IMG/VR virus record: IMGVR_UViG_3300009158_000077
Location: 1-44,010 of that record
Origin: a virus
DNA: 44,010 nucleotides
Strand: one strand, 5' to 3'
Below the pieces are notes generated by a model. That model ran no database searches. It was not told the DNA's origin and saw only the letters and a program-made list of their open reading frames with translations. This document shows, in pieces, positions 35,984 through 42,793 of this stretch. Both the position numbers and the translations under genes were made by a program. The number at the start of each line of letters is the position of its first letter. The stretch's first letter is position 1.

Positions 35984-36097
35984 ATATAGATTTTATGTTC
36001 ACAAATGTAGATAATTTCCTGAATATTTCGTATATTATATTGTAGGGATTATACAAATTCTACATGTTCTAAGTTTATATTTTAAATTATTTATACA
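35984..36097. promoter_or_regulatory. Divergent control region between replication and lysis blocks
   Basis: 114 bases, very AT-rich, the only place where both blocks start. It holds a minus-strand TAnnTTTG box, two TTATACAA repeats starting 42 bases apart, and an inverted pair TGTAG (36041-36045) / CTACA (36060-36064) around the first repeat. These look like protein-binding sites for the adjacent DnaA-like protein. An origin here is possible but not shown. I see no clear plus-strand -7 box. Confidence 0.6.
36002..36009 (-). promoter_or_regulatory. Bacteroidota-type -7 box (TACATTTG) for the replication block
   Basis: Minus-strand TACATTTG matches TAnnTTTG and lies 18 bases before the DnaA-like ATG at 35983, giving an 11-12 base A/T-rich leader. 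It would be the main promoter of the block. No distinct -33 TTG is apparent. Confidence 0.5.
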
Positions 36098-36098
36098 A
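36049..36098. repeat. Two TTATACAA copies, 42 bp apart
   Basis: TTATACAA at 36049-36056 and again at 36091-36098; the second ends on the A of the ATG of the next gene. The 42-bp distance is about four helical turns, so both would face the same side. They resemble a weak DnaA box (TTATCCACA) with two changes. Confidence 0.4.
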
Positions 36099-36379
36099 TG
36101 GCTAAAAAGTTTTATGCCCAGAAAGATTATCTAGGCTTCCCTATTCCGGGTACAATGATGTCTGTTGAGGCACCACGTAATATTCCTGCAGATACTATCA
36201 GTATTCCTGCTCAAGACGTAGCAGCTGGTGCTGGACAAGCAGTGGTTAAACAACCTTCAGGCTTACGTTATTTTGTACGTAAAGATTCAACTGGTAAAAT
36301 TATCCCTAACTCATTGACTATCAGCTTAGTAAAGCCTCAAGGATCAGTGTATGAGTTTAAGGTGTTAAAAACAGCATAA
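36098..36379 (+). CDS. Small conserved phage protein, 93 aa
   Basis: 93 residues, basic start (MAKKFYAQKDYLGFPIPG), mostly beta strand, with an Ala/Gly-rich turn (VAAGAGQAVV) and a strand-rich end (GLRYFVRKDSTGKIIPNSLTISLV). No signal peptide or membrane helix. It leads the right-hand block, right after the divergent region, and could be a small virion or head-decoration protein; I cannot name the family. The ATG is preceded by an AT-only leader, as usual for this genome. Confidence 0.8.
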   Translation: MAKKFYAQKDYLGFPIPGTMMSVEAPRNIPADTISIPAQDVAAGAGQAVVKQPSGLRYFVRKDSTGKIIPNSLTISLVKPQGSVYEFKVLKTA

Positions 36380-36391
36380 TCTTAACTAAAA

Positions 36392-36670
36392 ATGACTAAA
36401 GACAATCCTTCTATAGGTACATTTAAAGCTTGGATATTCCCAACACTTGTATCCTTAGTTAGTTTACTCATCTGGAATGATGTAAACGAGATTAAATCTG
36501 ATGTAAAGTTACTAATGGCTCAGTCTAATATAGACAAGACCCGTATTGACAACTTAGAACGTCAAATGTTTAAAGCTAGTAATACACTGCCTTCACCATC
36601 TATCCCTAGAAAAGAAGAAGAGATTACATATGCTGTCTTAGTAGATAACAAAATAAAATTTACAAAATGA
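36392..36670 (+). CDS. Membrane-anchored coiled-coil lysis-region protein, 92 aa
   Basis: 92 residues. Residues about 11-30 (AWIFPTLVSLVSLLIWNDV) form one membrane span, followed by a heptad-like helix (NEIKSDVKLLMAQSNIDKTRIDNLERQM) and a charged tail. This layout, one span plus coiled coil beside a holin-like gene and endolysin, resembles hemolysin XhlA-type or holin-partner proteins. It overlaps the next gene by 4 bases. Role inferred from position. Confidence 0.75.
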   Translation: MTKDNPSIGTFKAWIFPTLVSLVSLLIWNDVNEIKSDVKLLMAQSNIDKTRIDNLERQMFKASNTLPSPSIPRKEEEITYAVLVDNKIKFTK

Positions 36671-36915
36671 ACTTTAAAGACTGGGTTTTAGATCTTTTTA
36701 AAGATGAGCGTGGCTCTACATCAATTAAACCAGTGGTAGGTTTTATGTGTGCATTATTCTTATGTGTAACATTAACAGCTAATAGCTTTAGTCATGGAGA
36801 TATAAAACCTTCTGACGCTTTAGTTGACGCTGTAATGTTCATATGTATAGCTGCTATAGGCGGTGATACTGCTGACAAGTTTTCACATAAAAAGAAACCA
36901 AATGAAATATCTTAG
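36667..36915 (+). CDS. Holin-like small membrane protein, 82 aa
   Basis: 82 residues. Two probable membrane spans: about 22-40 (IKPVVGFMCALFLCVTLTAN) and about 52-68 (LVDAVMFICIAAIGGDTA), with a short His/Asp loop and a Lys-rich C-terminal tail (FSHKKKPNEIS). Size, two spans and basic tail fit a class II holin. In the lysis cassette it would make holes in the inner membrane so that the GH19 endolysin reaches the wall. Other holin candidates lie further right (41969 and 42575), so the assignment is not unique. Confidence 0.7.
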   Translation: MNFKDWVLDLFKDERGSTSIKPVVGFMCALFLCVTLTANSFSHGDIKPSDALVDAVMFICIAAIGGDTADKFSHKKKPNEIS

Positions 36916-37522
36916 TATAATTATAGTTATATTAATAGTGGTGCTGTTCTTCCAACAAGGAGGATGTGGCTACGTTAATTTTAACGGTAAAAAATCAGAT
37001 ACAACTGTTGTACATGATACTAGTTGGTCTGTACATGATACAACTATTTATAAGACAATGACTTTAAAGGGTAAGGTGTTACATGACACTATTGCCACTC
37101 CTTCAGAATATATAGCTGATACTAATTATCCTAAGCTTTTAGCTCAGTATAATGACTTATTAGGTAAGTATATGGCTCTTGTAGAATTTAAAGATACTAT
37201 TAGAATAGATACCCTTGGTTATGTAGCTATTACAGATACAGTGAACCAGAATAGTCTTAGAGGTAGATCAGTGAGATCTAACTATAAGATTCCTACAATA
37301 ACTAACACTGTAACTATACAGCATTATGAAAAGCCTAAGACTCAAATGTTTTTGGGTGGTGGTATAAATGGTAATCAAACTCTTGGAATTACAGGAGCTA
37401 GTGCTGGATTGTTATTAAAGAATAAAAAAGATCATATTTATGGATTGAATATAGGTACTGAAATTAACGGTCCTATCACTTATGGTATTCAATCTTATTG
37501 GAAGATAAAATTAAAGAAATAG
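36902..37522 (+). CDS. Spanin-like membrane or lipoprotein-like protein, 206 aa
   Basis: 206 residues from the ATG at 36902, preferred over 36863 because the first 13 codons would lie in the holin-like gene. The start is MKYLSIIIVILIVVLFFQQGGC, a hydrophobic segment ending in Gly-Gly-Cys, which may be a lipobox or a membrane anchor. A helical region with repeated Asp/Thr (HDTSWSVHDTTIYKTM) follows, and the last 60 residues are Gly-rich beta strands (FLGGGINGNQTLGITGASAGLLL). Bacteroidota phages often carry a protein of this shape between holin and endolysin. It could link inner and outer membrane during lysis (spanin). It overlaps the upstream gene by 14 bases. Confidence 0.65.
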   Translation: MKYLSIIIVILIVVLFFQQGGCGYVNFNGKKSDTTVVHDTSWSVHDTTIYKTMTLKGKVLHDTIATPSEYIADTNYPKLLAQYNDLLGKYMALVEFKDTIRIDTLGYVAITDTVNQNSLRGRSVRSNYKIPTITNTVTIQHYEKPKTQMFLGGGINGNQTLGITGASAGLLLKNKKDHIYGLNIGTEINGPITYGIQSYWKIKLKK

Positions 37523-37523
37523 T

Positions 37524-37691
37524 ATGAAGAAAATTATTGCGTTTTTTAAAGGTTTGTTTTCAGCTCCTGCAAAAGCAGTAGTGGCTGCACCAGTAGCTAA
37601 ACAAGAAGCTCCTAAAGCTAAACAAGTAGTTGTTTCTGAACCAGAAGCAGCTCCTAAAAAGAAAAAAAGATACTACAAACCAAAAGCTTAA
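37524..37691 (+). CDS. Small Lys/Ala/Pro-rich basic protein, 55 aa
   Basis: ATG 37524, TAA 37689-37691. 55 residues: a short amphipathic start (MKKIIAFFKGLFSAP), then an Ala/Pro/Lys linker (VAKQEAPKAKQ) and a strongly basic end (PKKKKRYYKPKA). It fills the 171-base gap between the spanin-like and endolysin genes with 1 and 2 base spacing. Possibly a small lysis or membrane-associated peptide, or a DNA-compacting virion peptide. No family recognised. Confidence 0.65.
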   Translation: MKKIIAFFKGLFSAPAKAVVAAPVAKQEAPKAKQVVVSEPEAAPKKKKRYYKPKA

Positions 37692-37693
37692 TC

Positions 37694-38311
37694 ATGGACC
37701 TATCTCGTTTAAAAGGACATGTTCCTGATACAGTTATTGCTCAGATTCCTTCTATACAAGAAAAGTTTGGTGTTAACACTGCATTACGTTTAGCTCACTT
37801 TCTAGCTCAAGCTGGTCATGAATCTGGTGGATTTAGAGTTACACAAGAAAACCTTAACTACTCTGCTAAAGGCTTAACAGGTATATTTAAGAAATACTTT
37901 ACAAGACCTGATAAAACCATAGATGAACCTAAGGCTGCAGCTTATGCTAAGAAGCCTGAAAAGATTGCTAATCTTGTTTATGGTGGTAGAATGGGTAACG
38001 GTCCAGAGTCTTCTGGTGATGGTTACAAGTTCAGAGGCCGTGGTTACATCCAGTTAACTGGTAAAGATAACTATACAGCATTTGGTAAATCTATTGGTAT
38101 AGATATGCTAGTTAATGCTGATTCAGTAGCTTCAACACATGCTCTAACTTCTGCAGCATGGTTCTGGTCTAAGAATAAACTTAATGAAATTGCTGATACA
38201 GGTGCTACTGATGAAGTGGTTACCAAGATCACAAAAAGAGTTAATGGTGGTACAATTGGTCTACCTGATCGTATCAAACATTTTAAAGAGTTTCACACCC
38301 TACTTGTATAA
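37694..38311 (+). CDS. GH19 chitinase-like endolysin
   Basis: 205 residues, a single glycoside hydrolase family 19 catalytic domain. The catalytic Glu is E43 in the motif HFLAQAGHESGGF (residues 35-47). The second landmark is YKFRGRGYIQLTGKDNY in the middle, then AAWFWSKNKLNEIAD and KRVNGGTIGLPDR near the end, all typical of phage GH19 lysozyme-like enzymes. It cuts the peptidoglycan sugar chain at the end of infection. No signal peptide, so it needs a holin to reach the wall. It follows the lysis membrane genes and is the clearest gene of the cassette. Confidence 0.93.
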   Translation: MDLSRLKGHVPDTVIAQIPSIQEKFGVNTALRLAHFLAQAGHESGGFRVTQENLNYSAKGLTGIFKKYFTRPDKTIDEPKAAAYAKKPEKIANLVYGGRMGNGPESSGDGYKFRGRGYIQLTGKDNYTAFGKSIGIDMLVNADSVASTHALTSAAWFWSKNKLNEIADTGATDEVVTKITKRVNGGTIGLPDRIKHFKEFHTLLV

Positions 38312-38328
38312 CATTTAAATAAACCACA

Positions 38329-38451
38329 ATGGCTAAAGTAAAATCAGACAGTCGTAAGATTAGTTTTGGTAAGCGTAAAACAGGAAGAGCTTATAAAACA
38401 TCTGGCCCCAAAGCTAAAAAAATTAGTAAATATAGAGGACAGGGTAGATAA
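38329..38451 (+). CDS. Small basic protein, 40 aa
   Basis: ATG 38329, TAA 38449-38451. 40 residues, highly basic (MAKVKSDSRKISFGKRKTGR...KKISKYRGQGR), with no acidic residue after Asp7. Such short Arg/Lys/Gly peptides can bind nucleic acid or be packaged with DNA. It begins 17 bases after the endolysin. Its stop codon lies in the loop of the terminator behind it, so translation termination and transcription termination overlap. Confidence 0.6.
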   Translation: MAKVKSDSRKISFGKRKTGRAYKTSGPKAKKISKYRGQGR

Positions 38452-38466
38452 TTTCTACCCTTTTTT
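38442..38466 (+). terminator. Intrinsic terminator closing the lysis cassette
   Basis: A perfect 7-bp stem GGGTAGA (38442-38448) / TCTACCC (38454-38460) with a TAATT loop is followed by TTTTTT. The stop codon of the 40-residue gene is inside the loop. It separates the lysis cassette from the exported-protein genes. Confidence 0.85.
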
Positions 38467-38485
38467 CTTGTCAAAATTATAAGAT

Positions 38486-39130
38486 ATGGTAGCAATTATT
38501 AATAAAGCTAAGCTATACTTGGTATATACTTTCTTTACGTTGTTTGGATTATGGTTAGTATTTGCACTATCGTTGATGTCTTATGCTTTATATCTAGAGT
38601 TTTCTAATCAACAAGAAACTCTAAGAAACATGACTAACTGGATAGAATGGAGAATTGACGGGACATTTAAAAACAGTCCTGAAAATATCTGGTATGAAGG
38701 TCCTGAAGATATTACTATAGGAGCTATTACTAATAAGGTACAAATGGGTAATCTTGCCGGTAATAGAAAATTAGAATTCGGTGTAAAGAACATCCTAGAA
38801 GAGGTGATACAAGAAAGAGGAATATCTCTAGATCCTGCTTCTAAAAATATGTTAAAGGTGGATATAGTCTATTTAGATGTTTTAAAGACTCAAGCTAGCT
38901 TCTCAATTGTACATAATAACAAAGAGTCTGTAGTAATTAGATTACAAGGCTTCCTGTATAAAGATGGTAAATTATCTAAAAAGTTCTTAGTTGAAGAGTC
39001 TGCAGATGAAATCTCTATGTCTACACTACTTGTAGATGAGGGAGGTAAGTTTAATAACCAAAACCTATCTAGTGCTTTAAAAAAAGCATGTAGTTCATTA
39101 GTAACCAAAATAATAGAAGATAAAAAATGA
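38486..39130 (+). CDS. Membrane-anchored periplasmic-type protein, 214 aa
   Basis: 214 residues. Residues about 12-35 (VYTFFTLFGLWLVFALSLMSYALYL) form one membrane span with a short cytoplasmic start; the remaining 175 residues are probably periplasmic. The C-terminal half (LKVDIVYLDVLKTQASFSIV, then VIRLQGFLYKDGKLSKKFLVEES, then LSSALKKACSSLVTKII) has a strand-strand-helix pattern loosely like the CsgG-type protein encoded at 42790, so the two may be related, but this is weak. It overlaps the cohesin/dockerin-like gene by 4 bases (ATGA), which ties it to the exported set. Function unknown. Confidence 0.7.
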   Translation: MVAIINKAKLYLVYTFFTLFGLWLVFALSLMSYALYLEFSNQQETLRNMTNWIEWRIDGTFKNSPENIWYEGPEDITIGAITNKVQMGNLAGNRKLEFGVKNILEEVIQERGISLDPASKNMLKVDIVYLDVLKTQASFSIVHNNKESVVIRLQGFLYKDGKLSKKFLVEESADEISMSTLLVDEGGKFNNQNLSSALKKACSSLVTKIIEDKK

Positions 39131-41253
39131 GTAAATTAAGACTGTTTCTTGTCACAATTTTTACAATATGTGTGACACTATCTTACGGACAAATTAAATT
39201 TAAAGCTGCTACATCAGTAGGTGGTGCATCTTTAGATAGAGGTACAACCTTTGATTATGTTATTTATGCTAATGGTAATAGTAATTCTACTACCCGTCAG
39301 TTATTATTTGATATTCAGTATGACAAAGATAACTTTGAATTAGTTACTGTTGCTCATACTGGTACTGGTGGTAATGGTGGTATTCTTCCTCAGAATTCAT
39401 CACCTACTATTTCTTATTATAACTATCCAGGTTATAACTTTATTCCCGCTACTTCAGGTAATAATAATAATACCACTACAAACGGTACAACTAATTATCA
39501 GTATGCCAATTATAATTATAGTGCTACTAATCCTTATGCTATTTTAAGAAGTACACTTACTTGGTCTACTAATTCTGCAATGCCTTACACTAGTTATGAT
39601 GGTCTTGTTAAAATTACATTTAGATTAAAAGCAGCTTCTACAGCTTACACTTTCAATCCTATAAAGTTAAACTTTGTAGCTGCTTGGAATGCGGCAGGTG
39701 GTTGGGATAATACACTTATGGAAACTCCATTAAGTACAAATGTTATCATGAATCAAAACTTTGGTAAGTATGTAACTGCTAGTGTAGATTTAAACTCTAA
39801 CTTATATAATTTATCAAGTTTAAAAGTAGCGTTCTATGACACTCTTGCTAAAACAGCTCAGTTATTTAATGTTACTTCAACAGGAGCTGTAGATATTAAT
39901 CAATCCTTATTAGCTGCTGACAAGGTGTATGATGTCACTCTTATGCATGATATGGATAAGCTATACAACATATACAATAGTGCAATTACTATATCAGACT
40001 TTACTACAGCTCAAAATGAGTTCACTTCTATGGGTCTGGACGGATCTAACGGTCAGAATTTAAAAACTGGACAGTCTTTATTAGCTGCAGATATCAATGA
40101 TAACAGTAAAATAGATGGGGGAGACCTTCCTAGATTGTTAGCTCAGGTTGCAGGTATAGATACATTATTTAAATTACCTACTACCTATACCTCTTCAGGA
40201 GCAGGTACTAGTTATATGAGTATTCCTACTTGGAAAGCTGCTGATGTAATGAGTGTTGGTGGTCAAGTGGAATGGTCTTATGTATCTGTAGGTACTAGTA
40301 ATAGTACACTGTATTTAGATATGAGAAAATTCCCCACAGGTGTAACACCTAGTAGTATTAGAAGTATACAATTATTTGATCTATACACTGGACCTATAGA
40401 ATATTTATCTGCAGATGCTACATGGGCACAATATAGAGTGCCTTCTACATTTACTAAAGCATCTGATGGAACTTCTACATATATTCCTTATATAAGAGCA
40501 AATGGTATAGATTATTCTTTTAAGTCTGAATTTGTATTTGATGTAAGTCCTAATAGTTCTTGGGGAGCTATCACTACATCCAATTGGAAAACTATTACAA
40601 CACCTCATGCGTATTTTAAAACAGGACCAATAGGTACTAATGCTATACTTGATCTTAAGTATCTTTTATGGGCTGATGTAAATAGATCTCACTCTTCTCA
40701 GGTGATTGTATCTTCCGGAGGTACATCTTCTGTACAGACTAATGCTGTTAATAGCTTACAAACAAACACTGTGTTTAAGACTATGGCTACTCAAGTGCAA
40801 GCTACCGGGGGATGGATTAACACTCCATATGATATTAGTGCTGTAGATGTAAACTTAACAAATTCAACTGTAACAAGTAACACTATAGAAATACCTGTAG
40901 GTTTAGATACTAAGGGTTTAAATGTAAGTGGTTTACAGTTTGAATTTACGTTTGATCCTGCTAAGATAAAATTTGAAGAGTTAATTCCAACAGTACCTGC
41001 TACATGGTATGTATTTGCTAATACAAAAGATGGTCGTGTAAAGTTTGGAGCGTTAGATCAGAACAAGTCTGCTTCTCTCACTGGTGTAAGTGTTCCGTTT
41101 AAACTTAAGTTTAGCACTATAGGAGAAGGAGTGAATATATTAACAGCTATCAAAGTGTCACAAACTATGGACGCTTCTGATGCTAAAGGAAATCAATTAG
41201 GTATTAATCTAAATACTTCACAAATTAAATTAACAGGTTATAACAATTTCTAA
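39127..41253 (+). CDS. Secreted cohesin/dockerin-like phage protein, 708 aa
   Basis: 708 residues with a clear signal peptide (MSKLRLFLVTIFTICVTLSYG, cleavage before Gln22, a common Bacteroidota pattern). Residues about 22-205 look like a cohesin-type beta sandwich (FDIQYDKDNFELVTV, later GLVKITFRLKA). At residues 322-333 an EF-hand-like loop (D322, N324, N326, K328, D330, D333) inside AADINDNSKIDGGDLPRLL resembles one half of a dockerin. The middle is beta-rich. Residues about 565-705 form another cohesin-like unit (LQFEFTFDPAKIKFEEL; SVPFKLKFSTIGEG). Cohesin-dockerin pairs join proteins in cellulosomes and on cell surfaces. A signal peptide is unexpected for a tail or head protein, since virion assembly is cytoplasmic. 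A host-surface protein made during infection is the best reading; a structural protein is the alternative. Confidence 0.75.
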   Translation: MSKLRLFLVTIFTICVTLSYGQIKFKAATSVGGASLDRGTTFDYVIYANGNSNSTTRQLLFDIQYDKDNFELVTVAHTGTGGNGGILPQNSSPTISYYNYPGYNFIPATSGNNNNTTTNGTTNYQYANYNYSATNPYAILRSTLTWSTNSAMPYTSYDGLVKITFRLKAASTAYTFNPIKLNFVAAWNAAGGWDNTLMETPLSTNVIMNQNFGKYVTASVDLNSNLYNLSSLKVAFYDTLAKTAQLFNVTSTGAVDINQSLLAADKVYDVTLMHDMDKLYNIYNSAITISDFTTAQNEFTSMGLDGSNGQNLKTGQSLLAADINDNSKIDGGDLPRLLAQVAGIDTLFKLPTTYTSSGAGTSYMSIPTWKAADVMSVGGQVEWSYVSVGTSNSTLYLDMRKFPTGVTPSSIRSIQLFDLYTGPIEYLSADATWAQYRVPSTFTKASDGTSTYIPYIRANGIDYSFKSEFVFDVSPNSSWGAITTSNWKTITTPHAYFKTGPIGTNAILDLKYLLWADVNRSHSSQVIVSSGGTSSVQTNAVNSLQTNTVFKTMATQVQATGGWINTPYDISAVDVNLTNSTVTSNTIEIPVGLDTKGLNVSGLQFEFTFDPAKIKFEELIPTVPATWYVFANTKDGRVKFGALDQNKSASLTGVSVPFKLKFSTIGEGVNILTAIKVSQTMDASDAKGNQLGINLNTSQIKLTGYNNF

Positions 41254-41255
41254 CT

Positions 41256-41630
41256 ATGAGAAAAATAGACAAAATTTTAGGGTTAGGGTTTTTAGTAACA
41301 CTATTAGCGTTAAGCTGTAGAAAGGTGGATGTTCCTGTAATAATGAGTACCATTGATTTAGGTATTAAATCTACAGCTACATCTATAAAGTCTATAGGTC
41401 AAACTGGTAATATTGTTACTGCGGAGTTTGTTACCACTCCGGGAGCTAAGTATTCAGTACAAGTAATTCCATTTGGAAAAGATGAGGCTATTAAAACAGA
41501 GGGCTTTACAGCAACTGATACACTCACTAAAAAGGTATACGATCTATCTGCATTACCTAAAAAAGATTATGATTTAATCTTTATAGATATAGCAGGTAAA
41601 GAAGTTAAACATCCAATAATTATAAAATAA
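41256..41630 (+). CDS. Small lipoprotein, 124 aa
   Basis: 124 residues. The start MRKIDKILGLGFLVTLLALSC is a lipoprotein signal with the lipobox LALS-C21, so the mature protein would be lipid-anchored at Cys21. About 100 residues of beta-rich sequence follow (IVTAEFVTTPGAKYSVQVIPFG and YDLIFIDIAGKE), like a single immunoglobulin-type domain. It begins 2 bases after the cohesin/dockerin-like gene, so the two may be partners, with this one as the membrane anchor. No family named. Confidence 0.75.
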   Translation: MRKIDKILGLGFLVTLLALSCRKVDVPVIMSTIDLGIKSTATSIKSIGQTGNIVTAEFVTTPGAKYSVQVIPFGKDEAIKTEGFTATDTLTKKVYDLSALPKKDYDLIFIDIAGKEVKHPIIIK

Positions 41631-41635
41631 ATTTT

Positions 41636-41941
41636 ATGTCAGAAGAACAACAAGAATCAACAGGCTCTAGTCTAAAAAAAACAATATTAGGTACTATAGC
41701 TACAGTTGTAACGGCTGGTGGGGCTTGGTTAGGCTCAACCTTATTTGGTGGAGGAGAAGATAAAGCTGCTGCTCCAGCACCTGCTCCAGTAATTAATATC
41801 ACTAACTCTAATCAGCAATCTCAAGCTGCTGGTGGTAAAACTGTTATTATTAATCAGAAAGCTGCAGAACCGGCTAAACCGGCTGCTCCTGTTAAAAAGA
41901 AAGAAGCTGACGAGTTTAAAGAAAAACCTGCTCAGTGGTAA
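41636..41941 (+). CDS. Small membrane protein with Ala/Pro linker, 101 aa
   Basis: 101 residues. One hydrophobic, Gly-rich segment (residues 17-38, TILGTIATVVTAGGAWLGSTLF) sits behind a polar start. An Ala/Pro linker (KAAAPAPAPVINIT) follows, then a Gln/Asn-rich stretch and a Lys/Ala/Pro tail (AEPAKPAAPVKKKEADEF). There is no cleavable signal. It could be a holin-type or spacer protein that reaches across the periplasm. It starts 5 bases after the lipoprotein. Role unknown. Confidence 0.7.
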   Translation: MSEEQQESTGSSLKKTILGTIATVVTAGGAWLGSTLFGGGEDKAAAPAPAPVINITNSNQQSQAAGGKTVIINQKAAEPAKPAAPVKKKEADEFKEKPAQW

Positions 41942-41968
41942 TATATTATTAAGAATTAAAAATCTCTT

Positions 41969-42550
41969 ATGGAAGATAAAAAACAACCAGAATCCGGTGG
42001 ATTTAAAGAACTATTAGGTAAAATGATGACTAGACGCTGGTATATTACTGGCTTAGTACTAGGAACATTTATTATGATCATAGCTGGAATATTCGTAGCT
42101 GTATCTAATAATGCTGTTATGTCCGGTGAATGGAAAGAACTACTTATGTTATTATTAGGAGCTTTTATTGGCTCTTATGGTAAGATTATAGATTACTGGT
42201 TCTCTGATACTGACAAAGATAAAATGCTTGTACAGAAAATGGACGAGGAAGATGGTGTTAGTATAGGTAGTGTTAATGACATTAAAGAGTCTAACAAACC
42301 TTATGCTCCATTAATCCCTGATGCATTTGTTGCTGCTGCGGGCCGAGCGTCTGAACAAACTAAGATTGATCATGTAGTTAAAGCTGAAGCTGATAAAGTG
42401 GCTGAACAGCATCACCATGAGATTGAGCTTAAGAAATTAGAGTTTGAGCATCAAGAACACAGACAGTGTGAGCATGTGTTTGCAGATATAGACCATGATG
42501 GAGACTATGAATGTATCCACTGTGGTAAGATCAAGGATGAACATTGTTAA
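41969..42550 (+). CDS. Two-span membrane protein with C-terminal zinc-knuckle, 193 aa (holin-like)
   Basis: 193 residues. Two membrane spans, about 24-45 (YITGLVLGTFIMIIAGIFVAV) and 56-73 (LLMLLLGAFIGSYGKII), are followed by a long charged helical region (IDHVVKAEADKVAEQHHHEIELKKLEFEHQEH). The end has CEHVF, CIHC and a terminal Cys, a zinc-binding pattern around a DIDHDGDYE loop. The spans resemble small phage holins; the extended coiled region with a metal knuckle is unusual and would probably stay in the cytoplasm. It could tie membrane and a cytoplasmic partner together. Confidence 0.75.
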   Translation: MEDKKQPESGGFKELLGKMMTRRWYITGLVLGTFIMIIAGIFVAVSNNAVMSGEWKELLMLLLGAFIGSYGKIIDYWFSDTDKDKMLVQKMDEEDGVSIGSVNDIKESNKPYAPLIPDAFVAAAGRASEQTKIDHVVKAEADKVAEQHHHEIELKKLEFEHQEHRQCEHVFADIDHDGDYECIHCGKIKDEHC

Positions 42551-42574
42551 CTTAATTAACTCCCATGGACCCTG

Positions 42575-42793
42575 ATGAATTACAAAGACAGAATAAAAAG
42601 ATTTACTTTTTACAAAGATACTTCCCTACTATTAGCCATGTTTTTTCTGCCGTTTGGCTACGACTTCCTCTTCAAGCTGATTATGGACGCTACAGGTTCG
42701 TATTGGGCTGCAGATATAACTTTCTATTTCCTTTCCGGATGCTTCTGGCTCTCTTTTATATATTGGTCCAGATCTATAAATAAATCTAAATGA
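42575..42793 (+). CDS. Small two-span membrane protein, 72 aa
   Basis: 72 residues (MNYKDRIKRFTFYKDTSLL start). Two hydrophobic spans, about 18-37 and 44-64 (WAADITFYFLSGCFWLSFIYW), with a basic N-terminus and C-terminus. Its stop overlaps the start of the CsgG-like gene as ATGA, which decides in favour of this frame over the alternative at 42565-42783. Possibly a holin-type or membrane-modifying peptide. Confidence 0.7.
   Translation: MNYKDRIKRFTFYKDTSLLLAMFFLPFGYDFLFKLIMDATGSYWAADITFYFLSGCFWLSFIYWSRSINKSK

Noticed and set aside
39350-39547. Leu/Ile-rich frame inside the cohesin/dockerin-like gene
   Set aside because: Composition reflects Asn/Thr-rich codons read out of frame.
42565-42783. 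72-codon frame beginning MDPDELQRQ
   Set aside because: The frame 10 bases later ends with an ATGA overlap on the next gene and has clean membrane spans; this one looks like its shadow.
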